NCBI RefSeq assembly: GCF_000150955.2
Contig: NC_011669.1
Span: 759,667-823,666 of the forward strand
DNA from: Phaeodactylum tricornutum CCAP 1055/1
Lineage: Eukaryota > Bacillariophyta > Bacillariophyceae > Surirellales > Neidiaceae
Direction: 5' to 3'
DNA: 64,000 bases
Position numbers and translations under genes: made by a program
In this document: piece after piece, positions 8,708-18,041 of the stretch
How the letters are laid out: each line of letters opens with the position of its first letter
Position numbering within the stretch: the stretch's first letter is position 1
Notes under the pieces: model-generated
What the model was told of the DNA's origin: nothing
The model's input: the letters and a program-made list of their open reading frames with translations, nothing else
Databases searched by the model: none

Positions 8708-10849
8708 TGTGACAATGCTAGGTGTTCTTCAGTGCTCGCTTTTGCGAAACAGTGTCACGACAGCTGAAATTCTGGTCAAATGCAGTTTTATGAGAAACCT
8801 TTTCTGTGAGTGAAGGAAATTCCACCAAATCGACCCGAAGGGCAACCTCTGTTCCGACTTCCGACACCTGCCGACACAGCTCGCAATAGCCTGCTGGCAT
8901 CGTTTCTGCTGGCGGGCTTTCATTTGTTCTCATCGCATTGGCCACTTTATATCGTAGCGACATGCTCGAAGCTCGCATATTTTTTCGGCGCGTGCCTGGA
9001 GCACAGTTGGCGCGTGGTGGCCACACTTCACAAAGGTCATTTGGGTCATGGCAATGATGGGAGTTGCTTGAAAGCAGGAATAAACGCGATCACAATAACG
9101 GTTGAAACCCAGCGGTGATAAAAAATCAACGAGATGTTAAAGTATAACCACATAATGCTACAATTTGATCCTAGATAACAAACAAAATTGCATACTGTTA
9201 GCTATTAGAGTAATTTGCTGCTGTACCAGGAATGTTCAACTGGTGTCAGCTTGGGCGATACCCATACATTGTGACAGCTGCTTGACTGTCAGGGGCGTGC
9301 CGCAAAGCCTTGAATGTGAGTCCCGAAAAAAAACGACCAGTCATCAAGTATTTAAAGGATCTCGGTTGTAATTATGATCGTATCCGGCTGGCGTTTCTAA
9401 TATCCGTTGAGAATTTTGCAGAAAAAAATTAGAGTCGTTTTCGTGGATTCTTCAATGCCAACTATTTCTACCACAATACCACTTGGATGGAATGCCATGT
9501 TACCAACGGTATTGGTATTTGAAGTGTAGAACAACTCTCGGTTGAGAGTATTAATGTTCAAAGCTCAAGGAGAGCGAACAAAATCAGAAACGCATTTGCC
9601 TCAACAAACGAGGTAAAACCGGCTAAATGTTTGCTAGAATTCTAACCCTTAACCCTATTTTGCATTTTAACATCAAAATCCGACTTTAACTGTAAAATGA
9701 AAGTGTACAATGCAGTTTTATACTAGTATTAGAAACACTGGTATCGTTTTGAAGCTGCGAATGAGACGAATCCACGTGTGGGGTTAGTTTTATGTCTGAC
9801 TTTGGTTTGGTGCGTCTCGTAGCAAATGTACATGAATTTTTGGAATTTGTATTAACTGTAAGTTCCGTCCCTTATAAAGTTCCGTCCTTTACGGTATCTA
9901 TGCGACTGGAGGATCCTGTATTGAAGAACACAAAACGACGATGGAGATCACAGTTGAGGAAAACGATCTATATTGTACTCTTGGATATTCGTAGGGACTG
10001 TGGGGCTGTGATTCGTTGTGTGTGGGACGGAAGCGACTTGGCTTTTAGCAGTAGGCGATTGAACTTCTGGTGAGACGTTGTCCTTACCAGGAGTTGGATC
10101 AACATCCTGCCCAAGCCTAGACAATCTATGCATTTGGCTATGTCAAAGATCAATAGCTAGTATATTGGCTACATGGTTCTATGTTCGTGTATTCTGTTTC
10201 CAATACAAAGATGTTTTATTTTGGAATCTATTAATTAGTCTCACAACCTTTTTAACGCACAAACAAAAACTTGTGGAGCCTCTACAAGGCTTTCCCCGGA
10301 AGAACTACTTTTTGTCGTATTCTACAAATACTCTCATAAGCAAGTAGTACTTTAACAGAGACACATCGCTGTCTTCAACAAACAAAATCAAGGATCATGT
10401 AGGTATGCCAATGCTGGAATCAAGCAATTGAAATGATTCTTCATTGTTCCAGATTTTCGGTCTACATTTGTGCAACGCCATTATGTATAAATTTCGAAAG
10501 GTTGAGATAAATGGAACCGAAAACCCTAGACATATTGGATGCATTGCTTTTTGTGATCATCTTTGCCAACAGCTCTTTGAGAGAAAGTGAACATGTATTG
10601 CACTTCCGACAACTTTGTATGCTTGCTGCGAAGTGCGAACGTCAGCGGCCAACGAATTGCAGGCCACACATCGATTCCCTCCATCAATATATTAAAGATT
10701 GTTAAACTCTCTACATTCCTTTATAGAAAGGTTAAGGCGGCTGCGGAGAACAACGATGATTGCATTGTATTCCAGACTACAATCAATGCAAAAACGCAAG
10801 AGATTCCTTCTCCAGTCCATTCGTCCGTTTCCCATTTGCGTTTCGAAAC
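8708..10849. other. 2.1-kb gene-poor stretch
   Basis: No gene supported. All open frames here are short (about 100 codons or fewer), overlap one another on both strands and lack recognisable features. Two ACTGTAA motifs (9689-9695, 9855-9861) and a near-tandem AGTTCCGTCC pair (about 9861-9890) are visible. A short CTAACCCTTAACCCT run near 9640 resembles telomeric repeat but has only two units. No transposon ends, terminal repeats or polymerase fragments were seen. The right end is presumably the 3' UTR of the thioredoxin gene. Confidence 0.5.
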
Positions 10850-11251
10850 CTATCGACTTTTTAAAGCCTCAACCATGGATGTGAGTTGATTGGGATCGGC
10901 TCCAGAAAAACGTGCCACTATCTCTTCGCCATCAAAGGCAATAAAGGTTGGCACATTCGAGATTTCGTATTCTACCGCTGCGTCCGCATTGTCGTCGACG
11001 TCAATCTTCCCAAAGGCTACACCGTCGTATTTAGTAGACATTTCTTCGTAAATTGGTTTGATTTGCTTGCATGGAGGACACCAGACAGCCGTGAAGTAAC
11101 AGACCGTTTTGGAGTTGATGGTTTTGAATTTTTCCACAGCTTCCTGGTCGCTCAACGTGATCACCGACATTGAGCGACGCGTGACACCAGTCAATGCGGT
11201 TACGCGTCTAAAGGAAGGCCGGAGAGCAATCATTGCGATAGTCGTTGACAT
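10850..11251 (-). CDS. mitochondrial-type thioredoxin
   Basis: 133 residues. Thioredoxins reduce protein disulfides using a dithiol active site. The site here is WCPPCK at residues 57-62 (the usual form is WCGPCK; Pro at the second position occurs in some h- and o-type proteins). The conserved Asp/Lys strand (KIDVDD), cis-proline loop (NVPTF) and C-terminal Gly region are present. The first about 30 residues are Arg/Ser/Thr-rich without acids (RPSFRRVTALTGVTRR), typical of a mitochondrial presequence, so I infer mitochondrial location. It is a single exon with its ATG at 11251; an ACTGTAA motif lies 17 bases upstream. Confidence 0.9.
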   Translation of the reverse strand: MSTTIAMIALRPSFRRVTALTGVTRRSMSVITLSDQEAVEKFKTINSKTVCYFTAVWCPPCKQIKPIYEEMSTKYDGVAFGKIDVDDNADAAVEYEISNVPTFIAFDGEEIVARFSGADPNQLTSMVEALKSR

Positions 11252-11668
11252 GTGAGTGAGGAATGTAACTGTAAATGCGTTTGTTATACGGAGGTCAAGG
11301 AGGACAACACAACTTTCGCCGTGGTTGGTGTGTAGGAATTCGGAATTAACTGTCAGATGCTCTATACATAAATGTTAGTTTCGCTACCCCAATTTATTTA
11401 CATACCCTACCCTACTCTTGCATTGACCAATCAACACATTTTGTACATCATCTATAATTGGCGCATAACGTCTCAATTACTGTCGCCAGGAGAAATTCAA
11501 ATTCGCGCCCGGCTTTTGCCGCTCTCGTATCGAGGTGGTTCCAAAGCTGCGTGTCGTTTCCTACCGGGAAGGCTGTGCATTAGTGTAAGGTCATGCACAT
11601 CGGTGATAAACCTTCCTCTTGCCTCCACTCCGGCTCCTTTGCCATAGCTATTTGACTCTCTGTGTACC
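11252..11668. other. divergent promoter spacer, thioredoxin / unknown protein
   Basis: No gene seen. It should contain both promoters. One ACTGTAA motif lies close to the thioredoxin ATG; no other element is evident. Confidence 0.45.
11268..11274. promoter_or_regulatory. ACTGTAA motif just upstream of thioredoxin
   Basis: Exact ACTGTAA within GTAACTGTAAATG, 17 bases before the thioredoxin start codon, so probably in the 5' UTR or at the transcription start. Function is inferred from recurrence only. Confidence 0.3.
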
Positions 11669-13528
11669 ATGGTATCTTCCCCTGCATCTACGGGTCGCCG
11701 CCGACATTCCTTTTCACTCGGTGTGCCCCCACTTCCTTCTCGTGACTCCGCTGCGCAACCGACAAAGGTATCGGGGTCGGAAGCAGCGCCGAAGATGCCT
11801 GCTTCTTTGCCGGTGTCTCTTCGAACTCGAAGCTTATCGAACGCGAGTCTACCCTTGGACTGTGCGGATGCCAACAAGAATCGTATGGGAGATTCTAAGC
11901 CACCTCTCAAACCCGCTCCTTCGTCCGTACAAAACCGGTCCATGGAACGTCAAAACAGCTTACCTTCGTTTGCTTCCACAATCCTAGAGCCTAGAGACAC
12001 GCCCAAAGAAGAGGAAAGCAATGGAAATTTTCTCAACGAACGTGAGCTGCATGACAAGCATTTTTTGCACGGAATTCAACTTGATAGAGTTAACGTCTTT
12101 TCCATTCCCGACCCTCCCTCACCGGTGGATCATGGAGTGAATCGCCGCCGACAATCTTCGGCTCTGATTAGACCACTAAGGGATGTCGGTAACGACTCGG
12201 AGAATGGCTCGTCTCCGTCTCGAGGGCCAATAGCTGCTACGAAGACGACGAAACGATCTCGAAACAGTCTTTGCCACGTTCCATCTCCGGCTCTTCCTCC
12301 CTCACCCCCAGAAGTCGCTCCCGGTACTGGGGATACACCATCACCAACATCAGATCCCACTGACGAAACGGTGTCTAAAATCGACGTTTATTTGGATACA
12401 TCAGTTTCGGTTGTGAAACGCCGCAAAAAACGCTACAGCATGGTGCTTCCGAGCGATGCGGCAGCACAAGAGGATACAACTTCTGCCTACTTTCAAACGT
12501 TTTTGCCCGCTCCCGAGCCTACCGACACTCCGGCCTTCAAGAAACTGGTCGTAGATTCTACGTATTCTTCCAGCAATTTCACCCCTAGTAACAAGCCGGT
12601 GAAGGACGAGCTTGCTATTCTACGCAACTATGTGCGGTCGTACACGAATTTACCTCAAGAAGACCGTGAGCAATCTGTTGAAGCTCGTCGAATTGAGGAA
12701 TTGTTTGGGTATATTCTTTCCCCGCCACTCCCAGATAGTATCGATCCAGCCTCCATCCCCACGAATACCCAAGGCTCCAAAATGGAAGTTCTGATGCAGC
12801 TAGGACCCGAACTCAAGCGAATTGATGAAGTCAAATTGAATGAAATTCAGACAGTGCAAAACATCACCGAATGCAGTGTGGAAAAAGCTCACGGCAAGTA
12901 CCGCTATATTCATGATCCTACGTCCCGCCGTGTGTCAGCGCAAGAATACGAACAGCGTTACATGCTGATGCTAACGGAAATAAATAGGATCAGGTCTCAG
13001 GACTGGAAGGAATATTTTGACCAGATCGAGTCGAGTTCCTTCGGAACACTGATTCGGTCTCCCATGACCGGGGACCGCTCGCACGAATTGACAGCCATGA
13101 AGAATCTAGCTTCCGTTATGGACAGTGCAATAAAAGCTAACGAGAACGCAGAAGAAAACGAATGCGACGATTTGGATGAGAATGAGGGAATGGATCTTGA
13201 AGAAACCAGTGAAGAGCTCCTTACCAAAATGGATCAAGCCGTCTCTATGGAAAATGAGAGATTTGGGACCGCTCCGGTAGAGAAAGAGATCGAAATACAG
13301 CAAACCCACACCAGTCCTAACAACGATTGCGAAACAAGTTTTCAGGCTCTGACTCCCGTGGTCCAGAATGGTCAAGTGTTGCTTCCTTTGCCGTCGCGAG
13401 ACGATGTCTCATCCGATCCAGAAGAAGCAGCTGCGGAAGAGCGCTTGTGGCTAGCATTCGATGCAGCTCTAGAAAAGTATTCGGCCGAGATCCTAGCCAT
13501 TCGAGCCCGACATGGGAAATTGTCTTGA
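11669..13528 (+). CDS. hydrophilic Ser/Pro-rich protein with conserved-looking helical core
   Basis: 619 residues from the ATG at 11669, single exon. No family recognised. The N-terminal about 300 residues are Ser/Pro/Thr-rich and look disordered, with basic patches followed by Ser (RRRHSFS, RRKKRYSM) that could be kinase sites. Residues about 310-460 form a more ordered, helical segment (DELAILRNYVRSYTNLPQED, then VEKAHGKYRYIHDPTSRRVS). The C-terminal part is strongly acidic (NECDDLDENEGMDLEE). No leader or membrane segment, so probably nuclear or cytosolic. A nuclear or cytoskeletal regulatory role would fit the composition but is only a guess. Head to head with thioredoxin, tail to tail with the small coiled-coil gene (67 bases). 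Confidence 0.75.
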   Translation: MVSSPASTGRRRHSFSLGVPPLPSRDSAAQPTKVSGSEAAPKMPASLPVSLRTRSLSNASLPLDCADANKNRMGDSKPPLKPAPSSVQNRSMERQNSLPSFASTILEPRDTPKEEESNGNFLNERELHDKHFLHGIQLDRVNVFSIPDPPSPVDHGVNRRRQSSALIRPLRDVGNDSENGSSPSRGPIAATKTTKRSRNSLCHVPSPALPPSPPEVAPGTGDTPSPTSDPTDETVSKIDVYLDTSVSVVKRRKKRYSMVLPSDAAAQEDTTSAYFQTFLPAPEPTDTPAFKKLVVDSTYSSSNFTPSNKPVKDELAILRNYVRSYTNLPQEDREQSVEARRIEELFGYILSPPLPDSIDPASIPTNTQGSKMEVLMQLGPELKRIDEVKLNEIQTVQNITECSVEKAHGKYRYIHDPTSRRVSAQEYEQRYMLMLTEINRIRSQDWKEYFDQIESSSFGTLIRSPMTGDRSHELTAMKNLASVMDSAIKANENAEENECDDLDENEGMDLEETSEELLTKMDQAVSMENERFGTAPVEKEIEIQQTHTSPNNDCETSFQALTPVVQNGQVLLPLPSRDDVSSDPEEAAAEERLWLAFDAALEKYSAEILAIRARHGKLS

Positions 13529-13595
13529 TCCTTCTTTACGGTTAGTACTAAAAAAATACACCAGACCCGTTGCCAATTTGTTTCTGCTTGTATAA

Positions 13596-14461
13596 TTATA
13601 TGCCGTCGCTCTCCATGCCTTCTCCTTTCAACTCAGCAATAATTCTCTCGTACTTGGCTGTTAGCCTCGCCTCTGCCATTTCCACAGCAAAAGCCTTGTC
13701 TCGCTGGGCTTTGACGACGTAATCGGACAGTAATTTGTGGTACGCGCGCACCTTTTCTGCAAGTTCCGTCTGGTACAAGCTCTCGTCCCATGGTGGTACC
13801 GACGACCCTGATGATGCGTGGCGAGTAGGTGCCGACGGACTGCTACGCTCGTATTCTGCCAACTTGGCCCTTAGCATTTGAATTTCGCTTTGATATCGTT
13901 TTTCCATCTCTTGTACAGCACGAGCCCTTCTTTTCTGGGCGTCGGCCAAAGCCTTCGATGTATCTGGGACGCTAGAAGTGAAAAGAATACTGTCAGTCTG
14001 CATATCCTCAAGTTCAGATTTTAGCTCGGCAATTTCTCTCTTGTACTTGTCCTCGGTTGCCTGTACGGCGCGAGCGCGTTCTTCCTTGGCAATTTGCATA
14101 AACTGAGCAATTTCGTCGGATTGGGCGAATCTTCGGGTTGCCTCGGCGTTTTTCCGATGAGTTCGATTTTCCATTTGCTGTAAGCGATTCAGGGGAATGG
14201 TGACGTGGACAAAAGAATTTGAGATAGTCCATAACGTTTGTGTTATCAGTAATTTCATCATTCGGGTAGGCCTTGGCCTCTTTCTGCCCAGCACGGTCTT
14301 TTGGTACTCATTGTTGTACATGTTGGTTGGTGTCTATTTTTCCTCTAAGATTCATACGATGGTCGACTGGTAAGATAGCTGGGTTGATTACTGCGCATGC
14401 TCTGTCTCTTCTTCGAGGTTCATTTACTGTTGCTCTGACTCACCGTTGTCTTGTCGACCAT
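13596..14461 (-). CDS. small coiled-coil protein with three internal repeats
   Basis: Unknown family. The 3' exon (14177-13596) encodes a coiled coil built from three related units with an A-x-x-x-RARAVQ core: KEERARAVQATEDKYKREIA, KRRARAVQEMEKRYQSEI and QRDKAFAVEMAEARLTAKYE. A simple continuous frame would begin in implausible sequence. A better model has exon 1 14461-14444 (MVDKTT, donor GTGAGT), exon 2 14283-14236 (KEAKAYPNDEITDNTN, acceptor GGGCAG) and exon 3 14177-13596 (acceptor CTTACAG), giving 215 residues in phase throughout. The second intron is 58 bases with a weak GTTATG donor. I am fairly sure of the coiled coil and moderately sure of the 5' exons. Confidence 0.6.
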
Positions 14462-14948
14462 CGTCGCCGACTTTCCAAGCCAAGGTCCTCTGACCTTGTT
14501 GCCTTTCGATTGGTTTTTGCCGATCTGGTACTTCCTATCTTCGATATATACATCTCGATTACTCAAGTAGTTAAATTATATTATATGCTACGAGGCTGAA
14601 GAATGTACTCATTATTTACATTCATAGCCATCATGTCCCTGCGATACATATCGTACCATCTAGAAATTTGGAATAATGTCTGTCTCGCGCCTCTTGGATG
14701 CCGCTTTCGTCGTATTTCCCAAACTAACAGTAAACGCAAACAGAATAAGTTGGTCGTTCGCTTGCTCCTTTCTCATGATCACCATTGTTTTTGACGAAAG
14801 GCCGTCCATTATGCCCTAGAGCGAAAGTCTACCATAAATATAACATTGATGCCCAGTGCTCCAAAGTAAGAGTTAAATCTAACAATCGACGGGTACAGGT
14901 CGAGGACGAGATCCTTGCTTTCTGAAGGTGTAGGTATTCCCCCCTGAA
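14462..14948. other. divergent promoter spacer
   Basis: About 490 bases between the divergent coiled-coil and nuclease genes. No supported gene; short open frames only. Probably both promoters. Confidence 0.45.
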
Positions 14949-15728
14949 ATGGGGTGGTTTGGATGGGGCCAGAACGAAAAAGGCTCATCATGGACGGAGT
15001 CGGTACAAAGCAAGCTTTCGGAGTACGGAATAGTATGTGCGGTGCCGGACGATATATTTCCAGAAAATTTGCAGCAGATTCCTTGGAATACGGAGCATTC
15101 CGTTCTCCTCGCGGTAGCGAGTATGGTTTCTTTGGCAATCGGAGTGAGAGTGGGACGCTCAAGTCTCGGGTTTCGACGCAAAACGGCGGTACACGACATC
15201 TCGAACATTGGACCAGAGAGCCCGTGGTTGAAAGGACGAGTCGTGTCCGTGAATGATGGTGATACGTTTCGATTTTATCACACTCCTACGCCGTTTCATT
15301 CGTCCAAACCGGGACAAGATGAAAAGATATCGGACGTCGCGCTGCCGATTCGAATTTGTACTATTGATACACCAGAAACGGCAAAATTTGGCAAACCATC
15401 CCAGCCGTTTGGAATTGAAGCTAAAGACTTTTTGTCAAAGCTGATTCTCGATCGAAAAGTGAACGTCCAATTGCTAATGAAAGACCAGTACGGTCGTGCG
15501 GTGGCTCAGGTCCAAGCGGGACGGTTCTGGAAGCGCAATGTAGATGAGCAGATGCTGCGAAAGGGACTAGCCGAAGTGTACCTCGGTAGTGGTGCCGTCT
15601 ATGGAACAAAAGGAAAAGATTTCTATTTAGCCTTACAGGAAAAAGCAACGCGTAAAAAGCTCGGCATCTGGTCCGACCCTAAAAGAGAGAGCGCCGCGGA
15701 GTTCAAAGCTCGGATGAAAGCAGAATAA
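14949..15728 (+). CDS. Lcl3-like membrane-anchored nuclease (SNase fold)
   Basis: 259 residues. A single membrane segment (about 49-70, HSVLLAVASMVSLAIGVRVG) precedes a staphylococcal-nuclease-like domain (about 90-250). The domain has the family motifs VVSVNDGDTFRF (metal-binding Asp region), PIRICTIDTPETAKFGKPSQ (catalytic Arg and Asp/Glu) and KDQYGRAVAQV (second catalytic Arg region). Order and wording match fungal Lcl3, a putative mitochondrial endonuclease with an N-terminal anchor, including the GIW ending. Location is inferred from that family. Ca2+-dependent cleavage of DNA or RNA is the family activity and not shown here. Convergent with the E2 gene. Confidence 0.85.
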   Translation: MGWFGWGQNEKGSSWTESVQSKLSEYGIVCAVPDDIFPENLQQIPWNTEHSVLLAVASMVSLAIGVRVGRSSLGFRRKTAVHDISNIGPESPWLKGRVVSVNDGDTFRFYHTPTPFHSSKPGQDEKISDVALPIRICTIDTPETAKFGKPSQPFGIEAKDFLSKLILDRKVNVQLLMKDQYGRAVAQVQAGRFWKRNVDEQMLRKGLAEVYLGSGAVYGTKGKDFYLALQEKATRKKLGIWSDPKRESAAEFKARMKAE

Positions 15729-15908
15729 ATGGCAGTGGTCATATAACAAGGACCAGTTGCAAAAGTTTATCGCAAACTTACGATTGTGCATTTCTAGTCA
15801 GACGATTGACTGAAAAAAAGACAATAATCACTGCGCGATATTTGTATTTGGACGTATCAGGACTGATTTTAAGCTTGATTAGTTTAGACGTCACGACAAG
15901 CATTTACA

Positions 15909-17474
15909 TCAGAGTAAGAGTGTGGTTGGATTTTGAACGTGTGACTTGAAGGCCTGTAGCCATTGCGCTCCAACGGCTCCATCGACCACTCTATGATCAC
16001 AGCTGAGTGTCGCTGTAAACATGACACTTTCCTTGTAAATATCTTCCGCATCGGGGTCGTCGTTAGGAACAATTCGTGTTTCCAAAGCACCAATCGCCAG
16101 GGCGCAGGCTTGAGGTTCCCGAATAATCGGGGCACAAGACTTTACGCCGTACATACCAAGGTTCATAACCGTGAACGTTCCGAGGCCACCAATAGGCGCA
16201 TCGTCATCCTCTTCCAAGGCTTTTACCGCAGAACCGAGTTCTTCCGAAATCGCTTTGAGACCTTTACTGGAGCAATTTTGAATAACGGGAGTCACGAGCG
16301 AATCACCACTACCCACAACAACATTAATATCTACCGAATCGTACACACGCACGACACTGTCCATCCAGGAAGCATTTGCGGAGGGTACCGCCTTCATGGA
16401 AAGCGCTGCGGCTTTAAGCAAGAGCTCGTATACTCCGAGCGCGGCACTCTCATCCAAGGTGGCGTTCAAAGTCGACCGAATTTTCAAGAGCTCGTCGACC
16501 GCAATATCTACAGTTAGATAGTAGTGCGGCACGTTGCGTTTCGCTTGAGCCAAACGTGCGGCAACTTCTCTGGCCGATTCGGACAAGGGATAATCCGTGT
16601 ATCCCGATCCGGAAACAGGCTGCGCCGGGGAGCTTTTCATGGCCGCCTGAGCGGGTGCCGGCGTGTCGACTGTATCAGCATCTTCCACGGCACCCGGGGT
16701 GTACTCTTTCACGTCCGCCGCAATAATTCGCCCATTTGGCCCGGTGCCTGGGATCTTGGAAATATTGTAGCCCATTTCCTTCGCCAGCATATGGGCCAGA
16801 GGAGACGCCACGATACGATCACCCGTATCTGGTGACGTGGCGGACGTCGTCCCATCCGGAGTACCCTTGTTCTCGGCCGGTGAAGATTTCGGAGAGGGGG
16901 GTGATGCGGTTGGGGTCGGGGCAGCATCCGCTACTGGTGGTGATGACTCTGTTCCTGAGTCGAGTGTGTAGTCGGCAAAGGCCCCAAGATGGGCTTCGTC
17001 TTCGATGGTGATCATAATGGGATCGCCGCACTTGATTTCGTCGGGCCCGGCTTGTGCCAGAATCTTTGCCAACACTCCATCGTCCTGTGCTTCAAAGTCT
17101 ACGGTTGCCTTGTCCGTTTCTACACTGCAGAAAATATCACCAGCAATGAAGGACTCGCCTTCTTTGAGATTCCAAGCGGCGATGGATCCGGATTCCATCG
17201 TCTAGAAGAGAAAAGAATACTTGTCGAAATGAGCAACCGAAAATACACAAAAAGAAACCCTTCTTTCACTGATGGGACGATGTCTTACCGGTGAGAGACT
17301 TGGTAGACCTACTAACTCATGAGGTGGATAACTCGAGAAGAAGCGCACTGGATAGCCTCCCAAAAGCTCCAGCGAAGGCGCTCTACCGGTAGATCTTCCC
17401 ACCGAATTCGACCAAGCTGCCGGACGTTTGCTCGCCAACAGCCAAGTACGTTGGCAGAGCGTTCGGGAAGCCAT
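15909..17474 (-). CDS. DLAT: dihydrolipoamide acetyltransferase, E2 of pyruvate dehydrogenase
   Basis: Transfers acetyl groups from lipoamide to CoA in the pyruvate dehydrogenase core. Exon 1 (17474-17289, 62 codons) and exon 2 (17201-15909) are separated by an 87-base intron (GTAAGA...TAG). The join recreates the E2 signature GLPSLSPTMESG, giving 492 residues. Domain order: presequence (1-about 50, basic, ending FFSSYPPHE, typical of mitochondrial E2), one lipoyl domain (about 51-130, lipoyl Lys 93 in ETDKATV), Ala/Pro linker, E3/E1-binding domain (about 190-230, SPLAHMLAKEMG...GTGPNGRI), second linker, and catalytic domain with the DHRVVDG active-site motif near residue 465. Divergent from NOB1 across about 570 bases. 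Confidence 0.95.
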
Positions 17475-18041
17475 TGATTGTACTGTGTACTTTTGCTGTA
17501 CTAGTGGTCGATAGTCGGCAAAGTCCAATAGCCAAATCTTGGTTGCGCCAATGAATCCGTCTCGTTCTTCCCCAAAACCACACAAACTGCTCGGACTGTG
17601 TGGAATAAAATTTGGGAACCAAAAGTGTATCGCTCGCCGTCGGCTCTTCCCCGCCGGTGGGTGTTCGTTCCCTTCGGAAGCTTGGATCGCGTCGGAAGGT
17701 TTTTCGTACCGGAATGCTTCCGTCGTGGTCTTATTCGCTGTCCGGATGGATCAGGCCAGAAATTACGATTTTGGATTGGGTGAGCCTTGTCGTCGTCTTC
17801 ACAGATACCAAATGAATTACGCACTTTTTGGTATGTGTGTATCTCACTGGACAGACAGACACCGAAGTGACAGCAATCGTCTGGACAGCTTCCGTTTCCA
17901 GAGCCGAAATCCCCACCAACCAGCTCTGGGTAGTGTGAGGGACCTTTTTCTCCATGGGAAAGCCGCGTCTTCGCTTCTCCTAGAAACCGTTCTTCCTTGC
18001 AACTCGGACGACGCCCATCTCGGAATTTGTACACTGTCAAG
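17475..18041. other. divergent promoter spacer, E2 / NOB1
   Basis: Unusually open: one frame on each strand stays open for about 190-220 codons through this spacer, but neither translation shows a domain, and each runs into a neighbouring gene in a wrong frame. I treat them as chance. The NOB1 start is fixed by homology to the first ATG at 18042. Confidence 0.45.

Noticed and set aside
9640-9656. Telomere-like CTAACCCTTAACCCTA
   Set aside because: Only two imperfect units, no array; not evidence of a chromosome end or fusion.
8708-10849. Transposon or retroelement remnant in the gene-poor spacers (also 29820-33309 and 57526-59248)
   Set aside because: I looked for terminal repeats, polymerase, integrase and transposase-like stretches on both strands and saw none.
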